Origin: Trichosphaerium sp. ATCC 40318
Taxonomy: Eukaryota > Discosea > Flabellinia > Trichosidae
Assembly: GCA_038496445.1 (NCBI GenBank)
Contig: JALMLS010000516.1
Location: 124,001 to 188,000 of the forward strand
Direction of reading: 5' to 3'
DNA: 64,000 nucleotides
Part shown: positions 40,825 through 52,995 of the stretch, one piece after another
Layout of the letters: each line of letters begins with the position of its first letter
Numbering within the stretch: position 1 is the stretch's first letter
Program-made: the position numbers and the translations under genes
Notes under the pieces: generated by a model
Told to the model about the DNA's origin: nothing
The model's input: only the letters and a program-made list of their open reading frames with translations
The model's database searches: none

Positions 40825-41933
40825 ATGGCCCAATCTCAAGTCGTTGGTAAGTAGAGTAGAGAGCCAATACAACAACTACTCTACAATTTGTAATATTAAA
40901 TTTTATTGCTTTTAGAGGTTAATGTTGGCGGTACTATATTCACAACGTTACTGTCAACGCTGACAAAGTTCCCTAACTCCTTATTGGGCGCTATGTTTTC
41001 TGGAAGGCACAATTTGTGCCGCGATGCAAACCAAAGGTACCTGGCACTATATTACACTATTTGTAAACTTACTCTCAATTATCAGAGTTTTTATTGACCG
41101 CTCTGCATCGCATTTCGCTAAGATACTCAATTTCCTACGAACAGGACTGTTTATATGGCCAGAGAATAACGAGTCGGAAAGTTTCGAGCTCAAGATGGAA
41201 TTAGACTACTTTGGCCTTTCGCCGTACGGTGCGCCTTCTGACGGTGCCACTGAACCAATCTAATTAATTTCACAGTTTGCCTGCCAAGTAAAGGAAACAT
41301 TCTGGTTGTAGAGGATGAAAAAGTAAACGCCAGCGCTGTAAAACACTTGCTGGAGAAAATGGTACACAACTAAACAAAAAGAATACCAACCAAAAGTTGT
41401 TGACACTTTTTTGAGGGTTATTCTGTTCTGGTTTGTGAAAATGGTGCTGAAGCTATTGCTTCGTATCAATCTGAACAGGTTGATCTCATCTTCATGGATT
41501 GTTTGGTACGTTATAAATTATTACCACGTGAAAAGTACATTCATTTACAATCGCTTTGTATTTACGTTTTACGGTTTTTATTTTTATTTGTGACAAATAC
41601 CACGTTTTTAATACACCGTTGTGATACAATTTTATCTGTCAATAAAAAGAGTTAAATATTGGCTCACTGTGTATGCGCTTATACGACTTGTAGATGCCTG
41701 TAATGGATGGTATTGAGGCTACAAAAACAATACGAAAAATTGAAGCACAAAAAGGATTGCCTAGAGTGCCAATCATAAGCTTGACAGTATTAGGGTATCC
41801 CAAAGTAGAACAGGAATGTCTTGCTGCTGGTACAGACGCTCATCTTATAAAACCATTACGTAATGGCGAGATTGAAGTTGTTTTGAACAAATTTATGAAA
41901 ATACCCCAACAAAAACAGCACCACGGCAACTAA
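40825..41933 (+). CDS. BTB (T1/KCTD-type) domain fused to a response-regulator receiver domain
   Basis: Six exons: 40825-40846, 40916-41036, 41086-41228, 41276-41361, 41416-41505 and 41694-41933, giving 233 residues with every phase consistent. Residues 8-93 are a T1/KCTD-type BTB domain: VNVGGTIFTTLLSTLTKFPN, SLLGAMFSG, then VFIDRSASHFAKILNFLRTG and ELKMELDYFGL. Residues 103-220 are a receiver: NILVVEDEKVN (acidic pocket, Asp109), LIFMDCLMPVMDG (phospho-acceptor Asp152), IISLTV (Thr185) and AHLIKP (Lys207), with the CLAAGTD loop typical of hybrid histidine kinase receivers. BTB domains of this type form oligomers and often bind Cullin-3; receivers take phosphate from histidine phosphotransfer proteins. 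The joining intron (41229-41275) uses a GTGCGC donor and a strong CTAATTAATTTCACAG end. No histidine kinase gene lies nearby. Confidence 0.85.
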
Positions 41934-42080
41934 CTCAAACAAAAAATTGTACTAATAAACACTATCTATTAAATACCAGACAGTACATATACACATACAA
42001 AGTAGCAATCCCCATCCAAGCACGAAAGGTAATGAGGAATTAGTATGACATCAAGACTTCCTTTGGTCAATCGAGTTGTA

Positions 42081-42748
42081 TCACGTGGAGTCTTTGTTTA
42101 CATAGTCAAAGCAATCTAAAAAGTGTCAAAGTTGCTAAAAAAGACTGGTACCTGTGCTCCATTCATTTCTAATCATTTCTAAGCCGTTGTCAATGTCACG
42201 CGTTGTTAGACCTTTGTTTGGATTGACTCGTATTGCGTATGCTCCATTTTGTCTAACGTCCTGCACATGACGTAAAGTATCGTCAAAGAATATGATATTA
42301 CACGCCTCAGTATCTACAAAAAATGCGATAAGCTTACCTATTCAGTATCAATGAACTTACCCCAACGTCTACAAATGTCTTGGACCATTTTCCATTTGCT
42401 GTGGAATTTAATGAAATTACTGCTTGTTAATGAGCTTGCAGTTTTAGGAGATAGAACAACATCGAACAGTGGTGCGAAATTCAAGGTTGATAAGACCTAC
42501 AGTACATTAGGTAAGTATCAATTAAAAACCGTTACTTCTTTTGCTTGAAAGTTGTGAGACGCTATTGCGAGCTTGTATTTCTTTGTTTTTAAGCTATTCA
42601 GAATTTCTTCGCATTGTGGGTATGTACAAACTTGATCTTGGTTTAAATCGCGTAGTACACCATCTAGATCGAAAATAAAGTACACTGATCGCTTTTTCTT
42701 CTTGACCCGACGTCTTTTTTTTGGCCTCTTGGCTTCAGGCGATGACAT
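42081..42748 (-). CDS. HAD-superfamily phosphatase, MDP1-like
   Basis: Four exons on the minus strand. N-terminus MSSPEAKRPKKRRRVKKKKR is strongly basic (nuclear-signal-like). Then SVYFIFDLDGVLRDL holds the DxDG nucleophile motif, followed by QCEEILNSLKTKKYKLAIAS (motif II, Ser), FAPLFDVVLSPKTASSL, KFHSKWKMVQDICRRW (motif III Lys), and IIFFDDTLRHVQDVRQNGAY with AIRVNPNKGLT (motif IV, DD). It matches the small, capless Mg-dependent phosphatase-1 group, which acts on protein phosphotyrosine or glycated sugars in vitro. It ends DCFDYVNKDST at 42081. The basic N-terminus is an addition to the usual family length. Confidence 0.8.
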
Positions 42749-42850
42749 GTGCGCTATGAGTTGTCATGCTTGTAACGCTCAAAATATTACGAATGCGCTA
42801 TGGTCAACGTCAATTTAAACAAACGTTAAAACGTCTGAGGTTTGAACACA

Positions 42851-45562
42851 ATGCGGCTAAACACGCTTGGGGTGCTCATCTTATTCCTTGTGGCTGTTCT
42901 CCTGCCGCAAACTTGGTGTTATGTCACGAAATATGACAATTTCCCTGTGCGTGGCGTGGTTGTATTATTGGTGGTATTACGTACTAAAAAAAAAATAGTT
43001 AAACCAAGGCGTGGATTATCAAGAAGAAACAGCCATGTACGCGCACGACGACGCGCCAGCTGGTAGTCGCTGGCCTATTGTCGAAGTGAAACGTAAGTTT
43101 TTTGTAAATTATCTTGATGCAACGTTGCATGTTATAACAACCCACATTTAATACCGGGCATCGCGTTTACGCTATAGAAATCACGCTAGAATTTTTTTCA
43201 TCTCGAATTAATTGATTTAACCCCTCAAACTAGTCAACTTCAAACCAAAAGACCAGAAGGAAGCGAAGAAGTGTTCTAGTGAAAAGTGTCTCATTAGCTT
43301 CCTTTTTCTCCCAAATGCGTATATTAGTGAATTAGAAGACACTAAAGACCCAGTAAGGCCTTTTTGATAGCTAATACAGATGACACCTTTCAAACTGTAC
43401 TAACGCATTCAATCCTTTAGAAGAACCCTACAGCAGTACAATGCTGTGAACAACCGAGCTGTGGACCTGTAGGACACGCAAGGTTCAAGTAAGTCAAATA
43501 AGCGTTATTTTTGTTTTTATTAAAGTAATTCTCGTCGCTTTGTTTCTGGATTTGTGGTGCTGATATTACTTGTTTAAGGCCACCTAAGGGTGTTGAAGCA
43601 CTTAGGGCTGAAGCTGTATTCGTAGAGGATAAAAACGGCGATTTTAGCGCCTCTGTAGACCACGTGCGGGTTTTTAGAAGTTAAGAATTTGCAAATAAGA
43701 AAACTAATTTTGTTGTTGTAGGTTTTTAATGTCACACAGACTGGAAAGCATACACTTGTAATTCTTAATTGTAAAATGAATGGACCAGGTTCAGTAACAT
43801 TTTCTGGCAGTATTTCATGGTTAAACCCGTAAGTAGACAAAGGCATATTGTTTAAGAACATTATGTATCTTTTGTTTTTTTTTTTGAAATAATGAAGTCT
43901 TTAGGTATGGCTACTTACCAGCGAATGAATATGGTCTTCTTCCATTCCACGGTGTTGTATCAGGCCTTTATCTCGTTGTAGCTATTCTTTTTGGTATTTT
44001 GTGTATCGTATACAGGAAAAAACTACTCAGTGTTCAGGTACCTTATTAAATTTATATTTGTTTTTGAATCCAACTCTATTCAAATAGAAAGCAATCCTTG
44101 GTGTTATTGTTATTGGTATTGTTGAAAATGCAGCTTGGTGGTTCTTTTACATCAGTGTTAATAAAAGCGGAGATAACAGTACGTTGTTTGAAGAGCAAAC
44201 ACATGTTGTTCAAAGAAATAGTCTAAAAAAGGAAAGAGAGAAAATGTTTCGACTTATATCTTCTTTTAGACTTTCCTGGGTTGGTCTTTGTTATTATTAT
44301 CAATGTATTCAAACAAACAGTATCTCGTGTACTTGTTCTAGTAGTATCAATGGGATTGGGTGTCGTGAAGTTCACTATTCGTAAATCTGTTAAGAATGTT
44401 GCCGTTCTTGCTTCATTATACTTTTTATGCTTTACTATTTTCCAAATTCTTGAAAAGAGGCGTATTATGTCAAAGACAAAGGAGGTATCTAAACAACTCA
44501 TCTTGACTTTTTTGATACCTGTTGCTATTCTTGATACAACATTTTATTGGTGGATGTTTTTGTCACTTATCCGTACTATACAACAAGGTACGAATATGTC
44601 AACTCATATTTATAGCTCTCAATACACTTGAGAACTATTTTAAGAGCCAACCAAGACTTTTATTATTACTAGAGGCTCTTGGCCTTACAAAAAATACGAA
44701 AAAGATTTTCTTTCTTTTTTTTTCTTTTTGCTGTTTATCAATGATAACTAACTCGTCTTGTTAGTTAAAATGCGACGTCAAGTTGTAAAGTTACAATTGT
44801 ACAAAAATTTCTTTGCTGTTTTGGCTATCACTGTAGTATTATGTGTTATTGTCGTACTCTACCAGGTACGCACATTCTAGTCTTTGTATTTCTGTTTTTT
44901 ATGTTATTGGCTTGCACTCACTTAAAATTCTTCGTAGGGCTTTGCTACTCTCATGAATCAACTTTCATGGCAAACTGAATGGGTGTGGAAGGGATTTTGG
45001 TATGTAAAATGATTGGCAACGACCTTCAGATTCAGTTTTTCACTCTCATGTTGAGTTGTTTATTCTTTTTAGGGAGTTCCTATTTTTTGTGGTTCTCACT
45101 GCTATTGCCTTCCTTTGGAGGCCTACAACAAATAATACCAGATATGGGTATGCTGAAGTATATGACTACGATGACGAGGTTGAAATGCAACGTAAGTATC
45201 AAGAGACGTTAAACGTAGCTTTGAAGTTTTATTCTTACTTTTCCCTTAGCACGTGATGAATCTGTTGCACTTGAGCAAGTTACTGTAACTGCAGGAAATA
45301 TGAAAAAGAGAGGTAAAGAAACAAGCCCTGAACCTGTAAAGAAGGCTCCAAGAAAGAAAAAGCCAGTAGCACCTAAGGACGAAATTGATGAGGTTCTAGA
45401 GAAGTAAGTTTTTTTCTTCTTTTTTTGCTGAATGTTTAACGTCTTGGCTGTGCTTCGTGTATTAACAATGTATTAATACTAATTTTTAGGACAATTGCTC
45501 TTGTTATATCAGACGACGAAGAGAGTTTGCTTGCTGAGAAGGAAAGAAACAAAATGGATTAG
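42851..45562 (+). CDS. Seven-transmembrane GOST-family protein, TMEM87-like
   Basis: Start MRLNTLGVLILFLVAVLLPQ (signal peptide; Met at 42851). Luminal domain over several exons with paired cysteines (KKCSSEKCLISFLFLPN; AVQCCEQPSCGPVGHARF; HTLVILNCKMNGPGSVTFSG). Then the family hallmark GYLPANEYGLLPFHGVVSGL leads into seven membrane segments: YLVVAILFGILCIVYR, AILGVIVIGIVENAAWWFFY, LVFVIIINVFKQTV, VLVLVVSMGLGVVKF, VAVLASLYFLCFTIF, LILTFLIPVAILDTTFYWWM, and FFAVLAITVVLCVIVVLY, with WVWKGFWEFLFFVVLTAIAF behind. The cytosolic tail is acidic and basic (EVYDYDDEVEM; KKAPRKKKPV). TMEM87 proteins sit in the Golgi and post-Golgi membranes. Confidence 0.85.
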
Positions 45563-46012
45563 AAAAATTAAAAACAAAAACCTCAAAAAAAATTAATAAA
45601 AGACTCACTATTGCAAGGTATGACTCTTTTATCCTTCCAAAAAAACCTTTACTTCAAGAGCTTTTTGTAGCCTTCTTGTTAGTACATAAAACTCCTATGA
45701 GAACGCCTTCAACTGTACTACCAGTGTGTACAAGTTTTCTCGCCTAGACGCCACAGTACTAGCGTCTGCAGTCTCAGCAACTAGGAAATGCTGAAATAAG
45801 GTTAAGTTTTGTGATGCACAAAGCGTGCTTTCTATACTTTGGTGCACTATCGCCTATCAGATTTATATTTATTACAGCACGCCAAGTGAATTCCGTATAC
45901 AGTCGACTACAAAGTACTTTTGACGTCAACTAAGTCGCGTCATTTTCGTCCACTTTAAGTCATTTAAAGCAGAATTAAGAACGTAAAAGATCATTCAGTG
46001 CAGGGCGCTAGC
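45563..46012. other. Intergenic, no gene seen
   Basis: About 450 bp spacer; short poly-A runs after the TMEM87-like stop codon. Nothing recognised. Confidence 0.4.
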
Positions 46013-47177
46013 ATGGATTCAGAAATATACAGAGGCATGTGTGTAAAAAAAGGAGGTATAAGACGGGTACGTAGCGAATAAAACGCGAGAAACAAAAAAA
46101 AAGAAAATAATTTAAATCACATGAAAGCTCTCCTGAGGTGGAATAATCTCCACCTCAAGACGTTTATATGATCTTACCACATACCATAGACCTTTAATAA
46201 GGGCTTTAAACCAACATCCTCATAACACCACGTGAACACTCTTTCTAATTGAACAGAAATTACGACAGTGTTCTGATGGGTAAAAATGAGGAGTAAAAAA
46301 AACATTTTTGTGTTGGACACCAATTTAATGAACTTCCCAATGCAAATTTACGTTTTTAGTTTTGTTGTCTCCGCTCTGTCCCTTTTCTTAATTATACTAT
46401 TAGAACTGGCTGAAGCGCGAATTTATACTCACTAAATCGTACATACTCTACTTTGAAAAGAAAAGGGTACCCTTGCCAAAATAACCCAAAACAACCAGCT
46501 CACGTGTTTTTTTGAAGAAAAAACGAACATTGAAGGGTCGTATACCTGTCAAGTCAATTGTACGAGCAACGTTAAAAGAAACGCGAGGGAAGTACAGGTT
46601 ATTCTATATAGACACTCTAACTAGAGTGTACTACGTCCGTGCAGGTATGGCAACAAAAAAAAAGCTTATTGTTTGAATGATTTTTTTCTTTGCGTTTTTT
46701 TACCTCTCAACGTTATAATCACGTGCGAAAACGGCGTAAAAGAGTAGACTTTCGTTATTGTGTATAATACTTATATGTGATTTTGTAGTACCTGCGGAAG
46801 CATCTAACTGGGTAAAACACATCAATAAATTAGCTATACAATGCTGTAAGTGGTGTTTAACTTTTTTCAGCAAAAAAAAACGTTTCGACGTTGCGTCAGA
46901 CTTACCGTTATTTTTTACAGGTGAGCAAAGTAAAGGAAGGCTTAGTGATAACAAAGAAGATATAAATACAAAGAGGAAAAAAAAGAAAAAGAGTGGTATA
47001 GACCTCCGAAGTACAGGTGGAGGAGGAGTTGATGTTGGTGTAACAGAAACGGATACTGAAGATAGCAAGTTTTTAGAAACAGCTTCAATGCCAACATATA
47101 GACACTCAGTTTATGACAACGATCAGGTTGATAATCCTAAATTAGACGAGGATATTCTAACTGGGTCTTGTATGTGA
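46013..47177 (+). CDS. PH-domain protein
   Basis: Exon 1 (46013) MDSEIYRGMCVKKGGIRR; exon 2 (about 46404) NWLKREFILTKSYILYFEKK; exon 3 (about 46525) GRIPVKSIVRATLKETRGKY, RLFYIDTLTRVYYVRA; exon 4 VPAEASNWVKHINKLAIQ; exon 5 from about 46920 EQSKGRLSDNKEDINTKRKK and on to GSCM at the stop. Exons 1-4 form a complete pleckstrin-homology fold: the first strands with a KKGG..W..R.F.L pattern, and the closing helix with invariant Trp (NWVKHI). The C-terminal part is a Lys-rich stretch followed by Gly-rich and acidic disordered sequence. PH domains bind phosphoinositides or proteins at membranes; the tail suggests an adaptor rather than an enzyme. Exon 1 and exon 2 are separated by a long intron for this genome (about 330 bp). 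Confidence 0.75.
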
Positions 47178-47570
47178 CGAGGAAGGCGAGAAACGTTTCA
47201 AAAGGGAACCTAAAAATAAGCCTTTTTTTGAAACTTCTTTTCAGGTTTTTTTCGTCTCACCTAACACACACATACATACCCAAAGCACCAAGTGTATGCT
47301 TGGCATTGTTTTTTAAAATGGGAAATGACTACACATAGCGCCATATGACAGTACCAGATACTTGTCAAAAACTGTAAAATAAAAATTAAAATACTTCTTT
47401 GTACAAAAACATCGTATCTAGGCCCCATCATAAATTGATTTGATACTTACTGCTTCGAGTCCATTACACAGAACAGGCCTTTTATTTTTTCCCCAAAGAA
47501 TACCTTAAGCAGGTGACAATAATCTCAAAGCCACTTGTGGTGATATACTGTCTCATGAAACCTAAGCGAA
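47178..47570. other. Intergenic, no gene seen
   Basis: Spacer after the PH-domain gene; the minus-strand frame at 47482-47769 is most likely the shadow of the fragment that follows. Confidence 0.35.
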
Positions 47571-48700
47571 AGCAGTAGCTTCCAACGATATCTATTGACA
47601 ATCTTCCTGACGAGATAATTGCTGGTTCTGAGTCACAGTTAACCCTGCAAATGACAGATAAAGAATCAAGCGACCCAATGTACATTGCGAAGGACAGTTT
47701 GAGTGTCACTATTTCAGGTGAGTGCCAGTCACAGTTGAGTCTGTTGACGTGATCCAAATGAAGTGTCAATCTCCTTCGCTACTGAGTCTGTTGGGCCTCT
47801 CACAATCTCCGCAAAATATAGTTGTCATCATCTCGTGTCATTGATAACGTAATAGCTAAGAGTCATACAGAAGCGGTAGACAGCGCCTTATGATCATCAC
47901 ATTAGCCAATCTAAATTCGGTTGGAAGCAAAACAACTATGCCTTAATTTTGAGCTGTTGAGATTTGACTGCAAATAAGCAAGTGAGGCACAGATTTTCTA
48001 ACCACAAAAATGCAAGTTTTTTTACTCATTTAGCATGAGTTGAAGCGATCCCTTAGTTTCTGCAGTCATTGAGGCATTAAGTCAGGGCGAATACTAACAT
48101 CAGAAATTGGATTTGTGTCTTTCTCGTAAAATACAACAAACGACCTTAAAACCACACCACATCTACTGTTCTACAGCTTAAATAAGCGAGCGTATGAAGC
48201 TTGGTCCTTTTTATCTGAGAAACGCTACCGGATATTTTCTGTATTTGGAGAATAATTTTATCTGATACTTTTGAAAGAAGAGGTGTTGATTTTGATCTAC
48301 AGCTACAACACTACTGATTTACGAATCTGTGATTGAAAACTACAGCGGAATTCTAGTGTTTTGTATAAGCTCAGGTACATTTCCGACAATTTCTACGCGT
48401 GCATAATGGTATGAAAGCAATTAGAACAGTTTTACAAGAGTTTGAAGAAAGAATAAAAAATTTCATCGTCTTAGAGTTTTCTATGCTTGATACACGTTTT
48501 TGTAGTGCTAGTAAATGATGAAAAGTTGGTTCGCCCGTTTTTTTGTACATTTTCTGATGTTATCGGATATTTATTTTAGTTCGATGCTTACTTTCACTCA
48601 TATTTAGTCGCACAGCTCCAACGCATCGTACACGCTAAGTTTTGAGCGACGGAAAAATTTTTCCAAGTTTGGCAAGTTCAGAAAACTAAGCTTGACTTAA
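47571..48700 (+). pseudogene. Filamin-repeat-like fragment in a decayed region
   Basis: Plus-strand 47574-47716 reads PTISIDNLPDEIIAGSESQL, TLQMTDKESSDPMYIAKDSL, SVTIS before a GTGAGT donor. This fits the start of a filamin/ABP-type Ig repeat (AG-x-x-x-x-L strand, D-x-x-x-x-P, D-x-L-x-V-x-I strand). Downstream to 48700 the same strand has only short, stop-interrupted bits (for example KLGPFYLRNATGYFLYLENN near 48200), so I read the region as the remains of a gene. No intact frame found. Confidence 0.3.
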
Positions 48701-48733
48701 CGTTTCTTTTGTTTAGAATTTAGAACTAAAATT

Positions 48734-51659
48734 ATGTGCACAATGCTTGCTCGTTGTTTATTTATCACAATGTGTGTAGTTATCGCTAAAGCTGCTCTTC
48801 CCGTTTATTATGTAGCAGTTAACGACACTGGTGGTGACGGTAGTAGTATACAGACGTAAGCAGTTTTAATCGAACGACAACGGCAACTACCTTTTTTTTT
48901 GTTTTGCTAGCAAGCACATTTTTGTTTTATCCTAAAAAGCCTTTCAAAGCACTAACTTATGTGCTTTCTAGTGCTATGTCGTATTCTAGGCTCGCTGTGC
49001 TACTTGCAAACGATTCAGATGGCGTTGAGAGGATTTTCTTTCTCGGAGGCGTGCACGCATTAGAGATGGATGCAACCGACAATGAAGCGACTGTGGAAAC
49101 TTCTTTTGTGCTACAAGGAAACAGTAGCTCACCAATTATTATTTCAAACTACGGAGGTACTTAATCACTTCTCTTTTTTTTTGGAAATCCGAAAAACGGT
49201 TGCTACTAAAAGTTAAGCGTTTTATCTTGCTTAGTTTCAGTTGATTAATTTTAACAGGGGAACAAGTTGATTTAGTACTACGCTACGCCAATGGTGACGT
49301 AAAATCGCCATCTCCCATCCAAGAACACTTGAATTCACCCCTACTGGAACTTCTACCAGGATCAAGGAACGTAATTATTACTGGGATTAATATCTTGGGA
49401 AGCATTGGTACGAGTTAATTTCACTTTACAGAATCTACCTTTTTGCACTGTGTTGATATCTGTTAGGTCGAGGTTTCCTTTTTAATGGAGACAACATTAC
49501 GCTTTGTAACTGCTCTATATCTAATGTGTATGGATCTGCTGTAGACCTTAGGGACTCAACTGATTCATCCATTGATAGCGTGGTGTTTCACAAAATTCTC
49601 CTTCGACGAAGTGCGTTTCAATTATTTTATTTTTTTTGTTCTATTTGTTCACGTGTTCTCGTGTAGTTGTGTACAATGAGACTGATAGAAATACGACAAG
49701 AGCTGGTATGTGTTCTTTAACTCAAAGAGTGTTTTTTGTGTTGCTTGAATCTAACGTATTGTTGGTAGTCATTGGACTTATAAATCCCAGCAATCCGTCT
49801 ATTACTAACTGTGGATTTAAAGAATGCTATGGTTACGGTATTCAATCTCGTTCGAGTGTAACAAGCTTGGTACGGGTGTTTTTATTTATCAATTATTCAT
49901 ATATTTGACAGCAGTGTACTGACCATTGTCTAGATAATATCAGATTGTGTCTTCGAACTTACTGATGGATTTATCCACGCTACTGAGAGGCACAGTATTG
50001 ATATTTCAAGGTGCGAATACCCAAAAAAAAAACAGGCCATACACTAAGAACATTTTAGATGCTTATATTCAGGGTTCCCTCAGAACTCTAGCCATAGGTT
50101 CTCTATCGATGCTTTACATCTTTATTGTACCGATGTGGTTATGGAGAATACGTTGATTGCAAATGCGGATAGTACGCTGATTAGTCAACCCTTTTTTTTT
50201 GTACTTATTCTCAAAAATCAGGGCTTATGAGAGTAGAAACTGTTGAAGCATGCCTGATAAGACCTAATATTGCCTTTAAATACTGCGTTTTTAGAAATAT
50301 ATCTGCTAGTCAGTTATTACTTATTGATGTTGTACCTCCTTTATCTATAGCTTTTATCAACAGCATTTTTGATAGGTACATACCTTAAAGCAACCAATCC
50401 TAAAGCTCAACTCTAACTTCTTTGTTTTGCAATAAAGTGATGTTCAACTGATTGGATCACCTTACCGTAAGAAAGAATCTCTCTAATTTGACTAATGGCT
50501 TTTTTGTAGCACTCCTTGTTTTCGTGGAAAATGTATTTGTTCATGGTGAACCAACTGATGCGGCAGGCAGAATTTCCGATAGTAATTATTATATTGATCC
50601 TGAATTTATTGATAAAGAGGATATCCATAGTTTCGAAATAAGTCCTACGTCTCAGCTTCGTCTACACGGGACAGGGTCAGGAGATATAGATTATTTCAAA
50701 GTATCAAGAGGATCATCACCAACAACCATAGGTAACAGGGCAATACCCATGTTTGTATAGCGTTTTTAATTGAACATCAACATGCTGATACCAGTTTAGG
50801 CATGCAGTATAGGTTTGAAATACCTCCTACAACCGACGCTCCCACTATCCCTCCCACGACTATGCCACCCACAACTGAGGCACCACCGACAACTGAAACA
50901 CCACCCACAACTGAAGCTCCGTCCACTGAATCGCCAACTGATGCTCCAACTCAGAGTCCGTATTCGATTGACATTATTCTTGGTATTAAAAATGGCACTG
51001 TTAAAGACAGGATAGTAGTTACCGAGCCAATAATTGTAGCAGGTAAGAATTATTTGTTGTGAACAAAACGAAGATATGACTGTACTTTTAGGCAATTTGA
51101 TTCAAGGTGGAGGTGTCATTGTTTTGAAACCAAGTTCAACAATCACTGTTGTTGGATGCTACGACTCTACAGTGCCTATCATCCTTACTATTGATTCAAT
51201 ACCTGAAGAAAATAATGTGACACTTATAATGTATGACAGATTGTGTGATATCAGTGCTACTGCTACAAGTGTTGAGCTAGACATCAAAGATAAAAGTTGC
51301 AATTTCGAATATGAAACAGTTGTAAAAGCAACAAGACTGGAAGTTATCTTCACATCCAAGAAATGTGATCAAGACAACGTTGCAAACGGCAACAAAATAT
51401 GGCCTATAATAGTTGCTGTTGTTGTTATATCACTGGTTCTTGGATTGGGACTATTCTTTTTGGCAGCAAGGTAAGATTGACGTCAATGTTCTTTTTCTTT
51501 GCTCAGACTTTTTGGTTTAGGTGTATACCCTGCGTTCGTGTTAGAGTGATGCCTTTTGGTAGTAGAGGTAAAAGAGCAACCCAAAAAGCTTTGCAAAAAA
51601 GACTAGGAATAATTAACACCAGTAGCCAAGGTAAATCTACTAATGATGTGTACATATAA
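48734..51659 (+). CDS. Type I membrane protein with beta-helix ectodomain and mucin-like stalk
   Basis: Start MCTMLARCLFITMCVVIAKA (signal peptide). Ectodomain over many short exons: LPVYYVAVNDTGGDGSSIQT, KPFKALTYVLSSAMSYSRLA, then turns of a right-handed beta-helix (NVIITGINILGSIGRGFLFN; ITLCNCSISNVYGSAVDLRD; PSITNCGFKECYGYGIQSRS; IISDCVFELTDGFIHATERH). At 50815-50960 a stalk of repeated PPTTEAP/PTTETP units, a typical O-glycosylated linker. After it a second beta-rich part (VIVLKPSSTITVVGCYDSTV), then one membrane span IIVAVVVISLVLGLGLFFLA and a 50-residue basic cytosolic tail starting CIPC and ending NDVYI. The layout suggests a surface receptor or adhesin; ligand unknown. Confidence 0.75.
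50815..50960 (+). repeat. Coding Pro/Thr-rich tandem repeat (mucin-like stalk)
   Basis: Degenerate 15- to 18-bp units encoding PPTTEAP, PPTTETP and variants repeat six to eight times within the beta-helix membrane protein. Such tracts change length easily. Confidence 0.85.
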
Positions 51660-52269
51660 CTTGTTTAATATTACCAATAAACACCATCATTGTACATATA
51701 ATAATAGACTTCAATGTTGATCAACAGATTGACTATTTACTGGATTTTTGGTATGATTTTGTTTATCACTGTGAAGCGTTGTTCATGTTACTACTAATAG
51801 CAATTTTTAAAATTTTACATGCTTCACCCGTCATACAGGCTATGGTGGAACGAAAACTGTTATGAGCGTATAACTAACAAAAAATTTCCATAATAGAGTT
51901 GCTTGATATTTTTACGGAAAGTTTAAGGGTACTTCGCCTGATGGACTCACTATCTTAATTATTTTATGACGCCTTATTAGTTAATTTGGACAAGAAATGT
52001 TGTGTATTGCAATTCACTTTATATTTAGCATTGATTATAAGTGTAATGCAGTTATAGCTGCTTTGTTCTGCTAAAGAGATCTTTGCAGGTGGTACAAACC
52101 CTAGTATAGAGAAGGCTATAAAGGTTTCAAGAAATATCTTCTTCAAATAAAAACAATACACGGACAAGAAATACTTTGCAGGTCATTGAAGCTTTTGTAG
52201 TACAAGGTTGTTTTTATTTAACATTTGAATGACGACATAACATTGTGCTTTTCCTCTACTAAGAAAGTA
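51660..52269. other. Intergenic, no gene seen
   Basis: About 600 bp; a short open frame at 51964-52167 has no recognisable sequence. Confidence 0.4.
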
Positions 52270-52606
52270 TAGAATCATTTTCATTTTGCACATATAGCCT
52301 GCACAGCAGCTTTTGTACACTTTGTACCATCTATAATAATTATAGAAGCACCTTGAAGAGCTGATATCCCTTCATCTGTTACAAGAGAACAATTCCTTAG
52401 ACTTATTGTATGAACGCCTGCTAGAGCTTTAATACCTTTATCTGTTATCTTGGCGCATCGATTCAACCGTATATTGTGTACACCAGCAAGATGAATAACA
52501 CCTTCATCTGTGATATCAGTACAATCATCCAAGTGAATAGTATGCACCCCTGCAAGTGATTTCAATCCATTATCAGTTACACCTTTACAGCCACCCAAGT
52601 ATATTA
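52270..52606 (-). pseudogene. Duplicated 3' end of the F-box/LRR gene
   Basis: 337 bp copied from 52985-53321 with about three differences. It encodes the last four leucine-rich repeats and the C-terminus (GVTDNGLKSLAGVHTIHLDD to AAVQAICAK). It has no F-box and no start of its own. The 3' side of both copies begins at TAGAATCATTTTCATTTTGC; the other side ends at CCCAAGTATATTA. Confidence 0.85.
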
Positions 52607-52984
52607 CCTGCTAATAATGTTTGAGTTACAAGCATGTTCAATGCCGTAGACGTAGAAATAGTGAGGTGTTCCTTTAGGAAGTTAGTTTGTTGCTAAAAAG
52701 CAGTGAGAAAGGTAAAATCGAGTTAGTGTAGTTGATTTTAGCGTGTAAAAGCAGAATAGAGAATTAAATCAGATTACCAACGAAATACAAAAGAAAGGCC
52801 AGCGGTGTGACTAAAAGTACTTTAGCATGTCAAACAGAGCTATAGCATTAAACTGTGTGCACAGGAGTGCTTTGGGCCCGTCATGGGCGTAAAGGGCTCT
52901 GGAGAGTGTAGAGATAACCTAAAGGTGTAAAATAAAAGATATGCTGAAGAGAAGCTGCATTCACCGGGCAGTTAAGCCGGCCTC
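52607..52984. other. Unique spacer between the two LRR 3' copies
   Basis: No open frame. The part 52855-52984 is GC-richer than its surroundings and has short hairpins (GCCCGTCATGGGC; CCGGGCAGTTAAGCCGG). It may be an RNA gene or simply a different sequence caught in the duplication. Confidence 0.4.
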
Positions 52985-52995
52985 TAGAATCATTT

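Noticed and set aside
47482-47769. Minus-strand 95-residue frame
   Set aside because: The plus strand at the same place reads as a filamin-like repeat with a splice donor, which is the better explanation.
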